Origin: DASVUC01 sp038237225 | GTDB taxonomy: Bacteria; Planctomycetota; Phycisphaerae; Tepidisphaerales; Tepidisphaeraceae | Reading direction: 5' to 3' | Assembly: GCA_038237225.1 (NCBI GenBank) | Contig: JBBRYX010000009.1 | Location: 62,001 to 126,000 of the forward strand | DNA length: 64,000 bases | Shown here: one piece after another, positions 24,048 to 33,195 of the stretch | Layout of the letters: each line of letters starts with the position of its first letter | Position numbering within the stretch: the first letter of the stretch is position 1 | Notes under the pieces: model-generated | The model's input: only the letters and a program-made list of their open reading frames with translations | Databases searched by the model: none | Told to the model about the DNA's origin: nothing | Translations under genes and position numbers: made by a program

Positions 24048-25184
24048 CTATTTCTTGGCCGCTTGTTCCTTGTCCAAGGCGAGGTCGAGCACGCCGGAGT
24101 TCATGCAGTAGCGCATGCCCGTGGGGGTGGGGCCGTCGTCGAAGACGTGGCCGAGGTGGGATTGGCATCGCGAACAGAGGACTTCGGTCCGCTTCATGCC
24201 GTGGTCGGTATCGGTCTTTTCGGTGACGGCATTCTTATTAAGCGGAGCGCTGAAACTTGGCCAGCCGGTGCCGGATTCAAACTTTGTTTTGGAGTTAAAC
24301 AGTTCTTGGCCGCAGACTGCACAGCGATAGGTCCCGGCGCGATGCTCGTCCCAGTATTTGCCGGAGAAGGGACGTTCGGTTCCCGCCTGTCGCGCGATCT
24401 TGTATTGCTCGGGTGTCAGCTTCGCACGCAGCTCTTCATCGGTCAGCGCCTTCCAGTGGCTCGTTCCGCACGATGCGTCGGGATTTGCTGGATCGCAAGC
24501 TGCTGCCGTCGGCTGAGTAGCCGAGGACTTCCGGTCCTTCGCAACCTGTTCGGCCAGCTTGGTGTGAACCTTCGCAATTCCCACATGACATGACGCAGCG
24601 CTGCCTTGTTTTTCGAAGTACTGCTGATGGTAATCTTCGGCTGAGTAAAACTTCGCTTCGGGAACAATTTCGGTAACGATCTTGCGCTTAAAGACGCCGG
24701 ATTCATCCACTTCTTTGACAGAAGCCCGCGCCGTCTTTTCCTGCTCGGCATCGTGGAAGAAAACAACAGAGCGATACTGCGATCCCACATCGGGCCCCTG
24801 CCGATTCATCGTGGTTGGATCATGGCACGTCCAGAAGGCGTCGAGCAGTTCGGCATAGCCGATCTTCGCGGGGTCATACGTGACAAGAACCCCTTCGGCG
24901 TGACCGGTGTCGCCGTTGCACACCTGCCTGTAGGTGGGGTTGTTGGTATGACCACCGGAATAGCCGACGGCGGTGGCGGTGACTCCTTCAAGCTTGGCGA
25001 AGGCGACTTCGACACCCCAGAAACAACCTGCGGCGAACGTGGCTTGTTTGGTTTGCATTGGGTTTGTCCTTGCGCTGGAAGCGGATCGAGTCGTCGCGCC
25101 GGCCGTACCGGTTTCAGTCGAACTTGACCTCATACAGCCGGTCAGCGCGACCATCGTGGAAAAGACGAGAAAAGGGAATCTCAT
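24048..25184 (-). CDS. msrAB: Fused methionine sulfoxide reductase MsrA-MsrB, lipoprotein
   Basis: 378 residues. MRFPFLVFSTMVALTGC is a lipoprotein signal with lipobox LTGC, so the enzyme is probably anchored in the periplasm. MsrA (about residues 45-210) shows AAGCFWGVE with the catalytic Cys, GYSGGHTNNPTY and SAEDYHQQYF; it reduces the S form of methionine sulfoxide. MsrB (about 245-370) shows CAVCGQELF, SGTGWPSFSAPL, two further zinc cysteines in CSRCQSHLGHVF and the catalytic Cys in RYCMNSGVL; it reduces the R form. The ATG at 25184 has AAGGACA upstream; longer frames lack the signal peptide at their start. It appears monocistronic. Confidence 0.93.
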   Translation of the reverse strand: MRFPFLVFSTMVALTGCMRSSSTETGTAGATTRSASSARTNPMQTKQATFAAGCFWGVEVAFAKLEGVTATAVGYSGGHTNNPTYRQVCNGDTGHAEGVLVTYDPAKIGYAELLDAFWTCHDPTTMNRQGPDVGSQYRSVVFFHDAEQEKTARASVKEVDESGVFKRKIVTEIVPEAKFYSAEDYHQQYFEKQGSAASCHVGIAKVHTKLAEQVAKDRKSSATQPTAAACDPANPDASCGTSHWKALTDEELRAKLTPEQYKIARQAGTERPFSGKYWDEHRAGTYRCAVCGQELFNSKTKFESGTGWPSFSAPLNKNAVTEKTDTDHGMKRTEVLCSRCQSHLGHVFDDGPTPTGMRYCMNSGVLDLALDKEQAAKK

Positions 25185-25419
25185 AAATGTGTCCTTATTC
25201 TGGCTGGTAGATGAATCGTATGCACGCGAGCCTGGCGTTTCTGCCTCCAAATGATCACGCTTCCGGCGGCCCTGAGTTGCACATAATTCCTTGCAACTAC
25301 GGCAGATTGAGCGGCAAGTGATCCGGCGATCATGAAAGTCATTCCGACCAAACTGCCGCTGGGTGGTGGCCGGATCGGTCGTGTCACAGATCTTAATGCC
25401 AATGGATGCCCGTGCCACG

Positions 25420-26097
25420 TCAATCCATCTCGTCCTTCGTCTTCGGGCGGAAAATCACCTTGGCCTCTTTGCCATCCACCTGCGCCTCGGTCACCCCATC
25501 CTTCACTCGCCCCGTCACCTTCATGTTGCCCGTACCGACGGACCTCGGCACATCCGCGTCGATATCACCGGTCTTGGTGTTGTACGTGCCCTTAAAGAAG
25601 CCATTGGAGCTCTTTCCCGTGAACCGCACCACCTCCGGAACATGCGTAATGATCGAGGCATCCATCGTCACCGCCTGCACACCCGGCGCATGTCGCGACT
25701 CGGCGGTGTTGAACGAAGATTCCGATTGAATCGCGCGCGTGAGGACGGTCGTGATATCGGAATCCGCCTGCGGTTCGATGACCTTCCATTGATGTTGAGC
25801 CCGCAATGGGCCGATCTTCACCAGAAAAATTCCCAGCGGAACCAGGATGGCGATTGCGATAAAGGCCATCACCATGGGCGACATTGAGAAGCTTGCCCCG
25901 ACTCCCTCCTTCTCCTGCGGCCTCTGACGACTGCCCCAAACCTCCGCCCCCATGACCGTCGTCGCCGCCTTCACGGGTCCCCCCAGCGCCGGCACCACGA
26001 ACGAAATCCCACAACCCGGGCATTTCGCCTGCTTTCCCACCCACTCATCCTTCAACCGCAATGCTTTCCCACACTGGCAAGTGCACGAGATCGGCAT
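25420..26097 (-). CDS. Zinc-ribbon, single-membrane-span protein of unknown function
   Basis: 225 residues. It starts MPISCTCQCGKALRLKDEWVGKQAKCPGCGISF, a C-x-C...CPGC ribbon widespread in planctomycete proteins. A membrane segment SMSPMVMAFIAIAILVPLGIFLV follows at about residues 70-95, and then an exported region of about 130 residues with beta-rich, domain-like sequence (GTYNTKTGDIDADVP, GNMKVTGRVKDGV). The extracytoplasmic part is not recognised. The ATG at 26097 is chosen because the ribbon begins there. The gene lies between msrAB and the oxidoreductase gene, all on the minus strand but with gaps over 100 bases. Confidence 0.7.
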   Translation of the reverse strand: MPISCTCQCGKALRLKDEWVGKQAKCPGCGISFVVPALGGPVKAATTVMGAEVWGSRQRPQEKEGVGASFSMSPMVMAFIAIAILVPLGIFLVKIGPLRAQHQWKVIEPQADSDITTVLTRAIQSESSFNTAESRHAPGVQAVTMDASIITHVPEVVRFTGKSSNGFFKGTYNTKTGDIDADVPRSVGTGNMKVTGRVKDGVTEAQVDGKEAKVIFRPKTKDEMD

Positions 26098-26156
26098 AGA
26101 CGCCCTTTCGAAATGATGCACTACTTTACCACGCCCACGACTCCCCACAACAAACG

Positions 26157-26202
26157 CCTCTTACCTCTTACCTCTTGCCTCTTGCCTCTTGCCTTCCCCC
26201 AC
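26157..26202. repeat. CCTCTTGCCTCTTGCC tandem repeat abutting a stop codon
   Basis: Tandem CCTCTTACC and CCTCTTGCC units end in TTCCCCCACC, immediately next to the TAG of the minus-strand gene at 26204. The same string, CCTCTTGCCTCTTGCCTTCCCCAC, abuts the stop of the gene at 48512. Confidence 0.85.
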
Positions 26203-26203
26203 C

Positions 26204-27199
26204 CTACCTCCAACTCGGAACCGCGATATCCGTCGTCATTAACACACCCGCTGGCGCCTTCAGCACACGCGGAATTGCATTGACCAGTGAAGCCACCGTC
26301 GCGTGATCTCCGGCCACGCCTCCGTTCACGCGAAGCTCAAGCGGCGGCTCTCCCGTGATCTTCACCGCATCGTGCGGATCGCGCGCATCCAGATACATCT
26401 TCAGATCCATGTGCACGCGCTGCTTCGTCCCAACCTTTCCCACCACGATCTGATGAATCCCACAGCACTGACCCTTGTTCACGTTGAAGAATTTCGTCGT
26501 GATGTCATACGGCGCAATCACCGGCTCGAAGATTTCGTAGGTCTCCGTGAACTCCCAACCCATCGCATGCCCGATCAACGCCAGCGATTCGAGGAACCCC
26601 GCGTGTCCCGCCTTCCCTTCCTTAAATAGCCGCCGCATCTCGTCCGGATCCATGCCCGATCCGATCTTCTTCTGCAACGGCTGCCGGCGGGTGGTGGCAT
26701 TCACCACCCGTTCCACATAAATGTGCTCGACCGTCCGCGATACGCCCGTCATGCACACCGGCAGCACATCCATCACGAAACCGGGATTCACCCCCGTCCC
26801 CAGCACGCGAGCGCCACTCTTTTTGCAGATCGCATCCAACTCTTCCGCGAGTTTCGGCGCTCGAAATTTCGGCACCAGGAGCTCTTCGCACGAGCTCACC
26901 GCGCTCACGCCGCGCTCCGCCATCGGCTTGATCTGCTGAATCGAAACATCCGCTTTCGAACCCGCCGTATGCAGCACCACATCCGGCTTGTTCTTCTCCG
27001 CCAACTCTTCAAATGACCTGAACACCTTCGCGCCGGAAAGCCTGCCGTCGCCGGTCAGATCCGCAAGCGTCTTGCCCACCTTCACAGGATCGATATCAAT
27101 GCCGCCAACCAGTTCGATCCAAGGTTTTTCAGCGGCGAGCTTCGCCGATTCCAGTCCGATCGGTCCCAGCCCGAACTGCGCCACTTTGATGGTGTTCAC
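26204..27199 (-). CDS. NAD(P)-dependent oxidoreductase of the dihydrodipicolinate reductase / diaminopentanoate dehydrogenase type
   Basis: About 331 residues. It begins VNTIKVAQFGLGPIGLESAKLAAEKPWIELVGGID, a Rossmann motif (GLGPIG). Later segments are KPDVVLHTAGSKADVS, VSSCEELLVP and GTGVNPGFVMDVLP. The layout resembles the dihydrodipicolinate reductase N-terminal fold as used in 2,4-diaminopentanoate dehydrogenase and related amine dehydrogenases. The true substrate is unknown. The GTG at 27199 is preferred because GGAG lies seven bases upstream; a GTG at 27244 is possible. It is divergent from the ROK regulator, and the shared gap holds a 20-base palindrome, so it may be under that regulator's control. 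Confidence 0.75.
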   Translation of the reverse strand: MNTIKVAQFGLGPIGLESAKLAAEKPWIELVGGIDIDPVKVGKTLADLTGDGRLSGAKVFRSFEELAEKNKPDVVLHTAGSKADVSIQQIKPMAERGVSAVSSCEELLVPKFRAPKLAEELDAICKKSGARVLGTGVNPGFVMDVLPVCMTGVSRTVEHIYVERVVNATTRRQPLQKKIGSGMDPDEMRRLFKEGKAGHAGFLESLALIGHAMGWEFTETYEIFEPVIAPYDITTKFFNVNKGQCCGIHQIVVGKVGTKQRVHMDLKMYLDARDPHDAVKITGEPPLELRVNGGVAGDHATVASLVNAIPRVLKAPAGVLMTTDIAVPSWR

Positions 27200-27285
27200 C
27201 ACAAATCTCCTACAATATTCCCTATATTTCGATCGGTTCAACACCGAACGTTAGATCATAGCGGCGGCGATAACAAACTCCGCCG

Positions 27286-27305
27286 CGCGCCAAGCACTTG
27301 GCGCG
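27286..27305. promoter_or_regulatory. 20-base palindrome, candidate operator
   Basis: CGCGCCAAG-CA-CTTGGCGCG is a perfect palindrome with a two-base centre. It lies midway between divergent genes for an oxidoreductase and a ROK repressor, where a regulator of this family would be expected to bind. GCGGCG and CGCCGC form a weaker arm pair around 27261-27286. Confidence 0.55.
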
Positions 27306-27435
27306 TCAATCCAAATCAGTTTTCATCCGCGATCGTTGCTGTTATAAAGTTCGCGGCAAATATGGGTGTACGGATGATGGATTGTGCCAAGGCTTGGGGC
27401 ACTGTTACTAACAATCCGCGACTTTAATCACGAGG

Positions 27436-28608
27436 TTGCACTTGCAGGCTATCAATGCACGTCAGCGGCAGTTGTTGCAATCGATCTGGAGAGCCGGGCG
27501 GTTGAGCCGGCGCGACTTGCACGAACAGACCGGCATCCGCCCGAACACCGTTGGCGCCGATGCCGGAGTTCTTCTCAAGGATCGCATCCTTCGCGAGTGC
27601 ACCAGCAAGAGCCTCGGCCGCGGCAGACCACGCGTGCCGCTCGAAATTGATCCCGCCGGTCGGCATGTGATCGGCGTCGCAATCCGTCCCGGACATGTGC
27701 AGGTCTGCCGACTGAATCTTCTCGGACATGTGCTGGACGAGCCGGTTGCGCGCACCGCGAATAAAACCGAAACCATCCTCGCGGAAACCGTTCAGCTCAT
27801 GGAAGAACGCATCGACGAACAAACCATCGGCGTCGGTCTTTCCACGCCCGGCTTCGTCGATGCTCAACAGAAGGTGATTCTCTTCAGCGCCTACGCACGA
27901 GGCGGCGCGATGAGCCTCAAGCCCGCTTACGATGCTGCCGGAAAACTTCCCGTCATCCTCGAAAATGACATGCACGCCCTCGCCGCTCGCTGGCTCCTCA
28001 CTCATCAGGCGGAACAGGATGAAGATGTCCTTCTCGTCTACTTCGAAGACGGTCAGATGGGCGCCGCCATGCTGATCGGTGGGAAACCCAATCGCGGCGT
28101 CGTCACCGGAGCGAACGAGCTCGGTCACACCCGACTCCCCGTCGACACCGAAATCTGCTTCTGCGGCCACGCCGGTTGCCTCGAGCGCATCTGCTCCACC
28201 CAATTCCTCCACCGCCACGGCGCTCGCGACGGAAACCTCAACGAACGCGCCTCCGCCCTCGAGCCTGGTGATGAAGGCTTAAAGCGAATGATCGACTACC
28301 TCTCCACAGGCTTCGCGAACGCGGTGAACTTCACGCGAGTGAACCGCCTCGTTCTCGTCAGCGACATGACCGGCTACGAACGTTTTGCCAAGAACCTCGT
28401 GGAGTCGATCCAGGGGAAAATGCTCAGCGAGTTATCCGGCCGTGTGCGCGTAGACCTCTGGAGCCAACCCGCCGCCAGGAGCGCCGAAACCGCCGGCTGG
28501 CTTGCGCTGGCAAGCCTCTATTACGAAGGCTGGAACGAACGACCAGGCGACCGCCACGCCCCGCCCGAAGAAGCAGAAGCAGCGCGCGGTCCCGAAGGAC
28601 ATTCCTGA
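27436..28608 (+). CDS. ROK-family transcriptional regulator
   Basis: About 390 residues. The N-terminal 60 residues form a winged helix (QRQLLQSIWRAGRLSRRDLHEQTGIRPNTVGADAGVLL), followed by GRGRPRVPLEID. A ROK domain follows, with VGLSTPGFVD, VILENDMHALAARW and the zinc motif CFCGHAGCLE (C241, C243, C248) after GANELGHTRLP. Such repressors usually respond to sugars or amino sugars. The start is TTG at 27436 with a nearby GAGG. It lies between a divergent oxidoreductase and a convergent SIS-domain gene, which suggests sugar-phosphate regulation; the effector is unknown. The stop TGA is two bases from a hairpin repeat. Confidence 0.85.
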   Translation: MHLQAINARQRQLLQSIWRAGRLSRRDLHEQTGIRPNTVGADAGVLLKDRILRECTSKSLGRGRPRVPLEIDPAGRHVIGVAIRPGHVQVCRLNLLGHVLDEPVARTANKTETILAETVQLMEERIDEQTIGVGLSTPGFVDAQQKVILFSAYARGGAMSLKPAYDAAGKLPVILENDMHALAARWLLTHQAEQDEDVLLVYFEDGQMGAAMLIGGKPNRGVVTGANELGHTRLPVDTEICFCGHAGCLERICSTQFLHRHGARDGNLNERASALEPGDEGLKRMIDYLSTGFANAVNFTRVNRLVLVSDMTGYERFAKNLVESIQGKMLSELSGRVRVDLWSQPAARSAETAGWLALASLYYEGWNERPGDRHAPPEEAEAARGPEGHS

Positions 28609-28609
28609 C

Positions 28610-28668
28610 GTAGCACGGGCATCCTGCCCGTGACCGAATCGCAAACACGGGCAAGATGCCCGTGCTAC
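28610..28668. repeat. GTAGCACGGGCATCCTGCCCGTG hairpin between convergent genes
   Basis: GTAGCACGGGCATCCTGCCC and GGGCAAGATGCCCGTGCTAC are mirror arms over 59 bases. It begins two bases after the stop of the ROK gene and ends 12 bases before the stop of the opposing SIS gene, so it may serve both as a transcript end. Confidence 0.85.
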
Positions 28669-28679
28669 AGGAATGCACC

Positions 28680-29696
28680 TCATCCCACGAATTCGTTGCC
28701 AACTTTTCTCGCCCGAACCGGCTTATCCAGATCGATCCCCAACTTCGTCCCGACTTCCACCAGCAGGTTCCATCCCGCCGCCATCTGCACGTAGCTTCCG
28801 AGTTCCGCCTCAGGCACCCGCACCGTCGGAAACGGCGTCGCCTGGCTCGACACCGCCACCACCGTTAACCCCACGCCCTTCACGAGCACATCCGTAAACT
28901 TCTGAATCGAATCCTCATACGGATCCATCCAGATCACCACATCATCCGCGTTCAACACCTCTTCGATTCCGTGCACGGCGTAGGTGCCTTCAAGAAACCC
29001 CGACTTCTTCCGGGTGATCTCGTTCGCCTTCAGCGCAAGTTCTTCTGCCACGCCATCGTTTCGCCCCGCGAAGTAGATCGTCCCCGCTCGCGCTATTTTC
29101 TCGGTGATGCCCGCATCGATCTGAACGCTCAGCGCTTGCCTCACCTGTTCAGCCAGCGTCGACAACTTTCCGGCAAGCATCGCTTTCCCCGCCGCCCGCT
29201 CAAGCAGCGCATGATAAAACAGCGCCTGTTCCACAACGCTCTTCGTCGCCGCGACCGCGCCTTCAGGCCCGCACTTCAACACGTAGCATGGGTTCGACAC
29301 TTCCCCGAGCTTAGACCCCTCCGACGCTGTTAATCCGTATCGATGCTGATGTCCTTGTTCCTTCAGCATCGAGAACAATTTGATCACTTCCGAAGTCTTT
29401 CCTGAATTAGACGCGGCAAATACCGCCCAGCCTCCCAGGTCATACTCCTGGCTTTGCCTCCCCGCATCCGTGTGCAACTGGATCGGCCAACTTCTCCGCC
29501 GCGCCTGCATCATTGCATGCTTCGCCGGAAAAATGCGACTCGACCCTTCCCCCGTCAGCAACAATCGCCCCACATTTGCAATCGCGCGAGCCGTATCATT
29601 GGCCTGCTCCGCATCAAAACGCGCAATCACATCCGGCGTCGCCATCATGTCTCGCACAAGGCCGAAATCGCGATACCGCTTCTCCGTCAGGTTCAT
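28680..29696 (-). CDS. SIS-domain sugar isomerase-like protein
   Basis: 338 residues. Two SIS domains are recognisable: GRLLLTGEGSSRIFPAKHA with FAASNSGKTSEVIKLF (about residues 40-105), and GTIYFAGRNDGVAEELALKANEITRK (about 205-235). This is the fold of the GlmS C-terminal half and of AgaS- and FrlB-type deaminases and isomerases acting on phosphorylated amino sugars. No glutaminase domain is present, so it is not full GlmS. E213-type Glu and HGIEEVL resemble isomerase active-site features. It is convergent with the ROK repressor, whose effector may be its substrate. The start ATG at 29696 has GAGG seven bases upstream. Confidence 0.8.
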   Translation of the reverse strand: MNLTEKRYRDFGLVRDMMATPDVIARFDAEQANDTARAIANVGRLLLTGEGSSRIFPAKHAMMQARRRSWPIQLHTDAGRQSQEYDLGGWAVFAASNSGKTSEVIKLFSMLKEQGHQHRYGLTASEGSKLGEVSNPCYVLKCGPEGAVAATKSVVEQALFYHALLERAAGKAMLAGKLSTLAEQVRQALSVQIDAGITEKIARAGTIYFAGRNDGVAEELALKANEITRKKSGFLEGTYAVHGIEEVLNADDVVIWMDPYEDSIQKFTDVLVKGVGLTVVAVSSQATPFPTVRVPEAELGSYVQMAAGWNLLVEVGTKLGIDLDKPVRARKVGNEFVG

Positions 29697-29788
29697 CGAA
29701 GATCCTCGTTGTTAAGGCAACATCTCCGTCGCGTTAGTTGCTTGAGCACCGCATTGTCCGCACCGGATTCGCGTTAACAAGAGGCGCG

Positions 29789-29817
29789 ATAACAACTCGT
29801 GGACTCACGCGTACAAT
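29789..29817 (+). promoter_or_regulatory. Candidate promoter of the propeller-phosphoesterase gene
   Basis: ATAACA (29789-29794) and TACAAT (29812-29817) are exactly 17 bases apart. The -10 ends 10 bases before the ATG at 29828. Confidence 0.45.
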
Positions 29818-29827
29818 CCAGCGGGGC

Positions 29828-32257
29828 ATGGAATTCTGGAAAGGCTTTTTGATGCTGCGGTCCGCTCTACTGCTCATGCTCCTCGCTCTTGTCGCCCCAA
29901 TATCCTGGGCACAAGTTCCGACGAAATCATCCCAGATGCTGTTCAACGGCTGGAAGCTCAGCCCGGCGGGTCATCGCGTCCAGATCAACGACATGCCGCT
30001 GAAGATGATCCTTTCCCCCGACGGGAAATACCTTCTGGCAGTCTGCGGTGGCGAATCCACAGGCGTCTCGGTCTTGGACGTTTCCACCATGCGCGTCCAC
30101 GACACCCTTCCCCTGCCGCGCTGTTGGAACGGGATCGCCTTTTCTAAAGACGCGAAGCAAGTGTACGTCTCGGGCGGCAATTCCAATCTTCTCCACGTCC
30201 TCGACTTTGAGAAGGGAAAGCTGAAACTCCAGCGTTCAATCGATCTGAATCCCGAGGATAAAACGCCGCGCGGTCAGGATCTCGACAGCTTCCTGTCCGC
30301 CGTCGCAGTCCATCCTGTCACGGGCAAAATCTATCTCTGCAACGAAGGCTTGAGCGAAGTGTGGGCCGTTGATCCAAGCGGCAAGGTCGAAAGCAAGATT
30401 CGCACCGGCGCGCATCCGCACACCTGCCTCTTCACGTCGGATGGCAAGCAGCTTTACGTCTCCAACTGGGGCGAACGAACGGTCTCGGTCATTGATGTCG
30501 AGCGCGGCAAAACCCTCACGCGCGTATCGGTTGGAATCCGTCCGAACGACATGGCCCTCGCCCCCGACGGCCGGCTCTTTGTCGCCTGCGCCGGCGACAA
30601 CACCGTCCACGTCATCGACACCGGCTCTCCCCTGGTCGAGAAGAAGACGACCGAAGGCGCGCCTCCACCTGAGCAGGCCTCTGAAATCATCGCCACCTCC
30701 CTCTATCCCGATTCACCCGAAGGCTCGACACCGGATGCCGTCACAGTCTCACCCGATGGAAAAGTTCTGTTCGTCTCCAATGCTGACAACAACAACGTCG
30801 CTGTCATCGACATCTGCGACCCGAAAGTTTCCATTGTCAGCGGCTTCGTCCCAACCGGTTGGTATCCCACCGCCGTCGCGACCAACGGCAAGACGCTCTT
30901 CATCGGCACCGGAAAAGGCATGGGCAACTTCGGTCCCAACGCACCGGCGCATTCAAAGGAAGCCCGTCACGTCGCAGGCGTGAAGTTTGATCATCCCACC
31001 GGTCTGCTCCAGGGACACGTCTCCTTCGTTCCCGAACCGACAGGTGCAGAACTCGCGGAATTCACGAAGAATGTGCGCGCCAATTGCCCCTACACGCCCG
31101 AAACACTCCGCCAAACCACCGCTCGTCCCGGCGATTCCGTCATTCCATCCAAAGTCGGCGACCCTTGCCCCATCAAGTACGTCCTCTACATCATTAAAGA
31201 GAACCGCACCTACGACCAAGTCCTCGGTGATCTCACCGACAGCTCCGGAAAACGTCTCGGCAACGGCGATCCCCATCTCACGGTGTTCGGCGAGAAGATC
31301 ACGCCCAACCAACATCAGCTCGCGCGCGAGTACGTCCTCTTCGACAACCTCTATTGCAACTCGGAGGTTTCCGTTGACGGCCACTCCTGGTGCGACGGCG
31401 CCATCGCGACCGATTACCGACAGCGCGCCTGGACCGTCGGTTATACTCAGCATGGTCAACTGCCCGGCAACAGAGACATGAGCAGCCCGTCCAGCGGATT
31501 CCTCTGGGATCTCTGCAAAAGGCACGGCGTCAGCTACCGCTGCTACGGCGAAGGAGCCGGCCAAGTGCCCATGGGCAACCGCGGCAGATGGAAGGGCGAT
31601 CGCGACATCGAGCGCGTGGACAACTGGATCAATGACTTGCAGGATGCCGAAAAATCCGGGGAGCTGCCGCGCTTCATGATCATGTCCCTTGGCGAAAATC
31701 ACACCGCCGGAACCACCCCCGGCGCCCACTCGCCGCAATCCTGCGTCGCCAGCAATGACATTGCCGTCGGCAAAATTGTCGAAGCCGCCACCCGAAGCAA
31801 GTTCTGGCCGGAGATGGCCATCTTCATCATCGAGGACGACGCCCAGAACGGCCCCGATCACGTCGATTCCCACCGCACCGCCGGCTTCGTCATCAGCCCG
31901 TACATCAAGCGCCAATTCGTCGACAGCACCCCTTACACCACCACCAGCATGATTCGCACGATGGAGCTCATCCTCGGACTGCCGCCCATGACCCAGTACG
32001 ATGCGGCTGCAACACCGATGTTCAAATGCTTTCAGAAACAACCGCTCGGCACTCCGTACAAGCTCCTCAAGCCCGCCGTCGACCTTGCCGCCATCAACAA
32101 ACCGGATGCGCCGGGCGGCAAGGCTTCCGCCGCCATGAATTTCGAAGAGTACGATGAAGCCCCTGAAGACGAATTAAACAGGATCCTCTGGCGCGCGATG
32201 AAAGGTCCTGACATTCCCTATCCAGCGCCCATTCACCGAGCGCTCTTCACGAACTAA
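29828..32257 (+). CDS. Secreted YncE-like beta-propeller fused to a phosphoesterase
   Basis: 809 residues. A signal peptide (MEFWKGFLMLRSALLLMLLALVAPISWAQ) precedes a seven-bladed propeller with blade strings SPDGKYLLAVCGG, SDGKQLYVSNWGERTVSVID and SPDGKVLFVSNADNNNVAVID (about residues 50-400). The C-terminal half resembles phosphatidylinositol-type phosphoesterases of the alkaline phosphatase fold: YVLYIIKENRTYDQVLGD, DNLYCNSEVSVDGHSWCDGA and FIIEDDAQNGPDHVDSHRT with Asp/His metal-ligand candidates. The substrate is unknown. The ATG at 29828 is chosen because the signal peptide starts there and TACAAT is just upstream. It is divergent from the SIS gene and convergent with the GT14 gene. Confidence 0.8.
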   Translation: MEFWKGFLMLRSALLLMLLALVAPISWAQVPTKSSQMLFNGWKLSPAGHRVQINDMPLKMILSPDGKYLLAVCGGESTGVSVLDVSTMRVHDTLPLPRCWNGIAFSKDAKQVYVSGGNSNLLHVLDFEKGKLKLQRSIDLNPEDKTPRGQDLDSFLSAVAVHPVTGKIYLCNEGLSEVWAVDPSGKVESKIRTGAHPHTCLFTSDGKQLYVSNWGERTVSVIDVERGKTLTRVSVGIRPNDMALAPDGRLFVACAGDNTVHVIDTGSPLVEKKTTEGAPPPEQASEIIATSLYPDSPEGSTPDAVTVSPDGKVLFVSNADNNNVAVIDICDPKVSIVSGFVPTGWYPTAVATNGKTLFIGTGKGMGNFGPNAPAHSKEARHVAGVKFDHPTGLLQGHVSFVPEPTGAELAEFTKNVRANCPYTPETLRQTTARPGDSVIPSKVGDPCPIKYVLYIIKENRTYDQVLGDLTDSSGKRLGNGDPHLTVFGEKITPNQHQLAREYVLFDNLYCNSEVSVDGHSWCDGAIATDYRQRAWTVGYTQHGQLPGNRDMSSPSSGFLWDLCKRHGVSYRCYGEGAGQVPMGNRGRWKGDRDIERVDNWINDLQDAEKSGELPRFMIMSLGENHTAGTTPGAHSPQSCVASNDIAVGKIVEAATRSKFWPEMAIFIIEDDAQNGPDHVDSHRTAGFVISPYIKRQFVDSTPYTTTSMIRTMELILGLPPMTQYDAAATPMFKCFQKQPLGTPYKLLKPAVDLAAINKPDAPGGKASAAMNFEEYDEAPEDELNRILWRAMKGPDIPYPAPIHRALFTN

Positions 32258-33130
32258 TCAAGCCGCCGCCCCGCTCGGCTGCGAAAACTGTTTTGCCCGG
32301 CTTCGCAGCGCCTCGTCGATCACATCCATGATCCGAGAATCCACGGCTTCATCGAACTTCCTCGCAAACCATTCCTTCGCCCCCAGCAGTTCCTCGCGAT
32401 CGGCCAGCGTCAGCACCTTCGGATGCGAACCGCCATTCCAGATAATCTTCCGCATCGGTTCCACAATAATCTGCTCGCGCAGCGGCCCGTGCATCATGAT
32501 GTTCTGAAAAATCAGCTCATCCGCGCACAGCGAAAACCGAAAACTTCGCTGCATCTTCCTGGACAGCCGCGATCGCGCAACAAATTCCGCCGCCGCCCGC
32601 GTGAACACCCACTGATTCGATCCCCAGTAAACTTCAAAGCTCGGCCACCTTCTTTTCCAAAGCCGGTGCATCTTCCCACCCCACGACATCCACCAGTGCT
32701 CCAGTCGTTTCTTCGGATCTGCCGCCGCCGCCTTGAAGGCCAGGACTTCCATGTAGCTCTTATCCGTTTCCCCCTTCTCCAGAATCGCCGCCAGTTCCGG
32801 CTGCGCCTTCAGCGGATAATCCTGCCCGGTAACGTTCAGCACGTAGCCCCAGTCCCTCGACAGTCTCAATGCCTGCTCAAGCCCCAGAATCTGCACCCGC
32901 GCCAACCGCCACGAACCCCAAATGATCTTATCGGACGGGATGACGGCTGATAGTGCATGCGACGCCGCAAACTCCGCGGCCACCGCATGCACTTCCGCCG
33001 GAGCCTTCGAATCCACATGGATCACGTAGGTGTTCCCCGGCCAATAGATCGCCGTCAGCAGCCTCCCGAGCTGCCTGGCGTCCTTGTGAGCGGTAATGAC
33101 GTAGGCGATCTTCACGCGCGGAATCTCCAT
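32258..33130 (-). CDS. GT14-like branching beta-glycosyltransferase
   Basis: 290 residues. It begins RVKIAYVITAHKDARQLGRLLTAIYWPGNTYVIHVDSKAP, with VTGQDYPLK (about residues 115-123) and CADELIFQNIMM (about 218-229). These are core features of the Core-2/I-branching GlcNAc transferase family (GT14, Branch domain), here in a bacterial form. The protein probably adds a sugar to a surface glycan; donor and acceptor are unknown. It lacks a membrane anchor. The stop follows directly after that of the convergent propeller gene (32257/32258), with no spacer and no visible terminator. Confidence 0.82.
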   Translation of the reverse strand: MEIPRVKIAYVITAHKDARQLGRLLTAIYWPGNTYVIHVDSKAPAEVHAVAAEFAASHALSAVIPSDKIIWGSWRLARVQILGLEQALRLSRDWGYVLNVTGQDYPLKAQPELAAILEKGETDKSYMEVLAFKAAAADPKKRLEHWWMSWGGKMHRLWKRRWPSFEVYWGSNQWVFTRAAAEFVARSRLSRKMQRSFRFSLCADELIFQNIMMHGPLREQIIVEPMRKIIWNGGSHPKVLTLADREELLGAKEWFARKFDEAVDSRIMDVIDEALRSRAKQFSQPSGAAA

Positions 33131-33195
33131 ATCCTATATCGGAATAACGGCGCCACCATTACAATCTCTTTAGGCGATCTCGCCACCACCCCGGC

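Noticed and set aside
30953..32041. Long open frame antisense to the propeller-phosphoesterase gene
   Set aside because: It lies wholly opposite a gene with a signal peptide and recognisable motifs; its Gly/Asp/Val-rich composition is that of an antisense shadow in GC-rich DNA.
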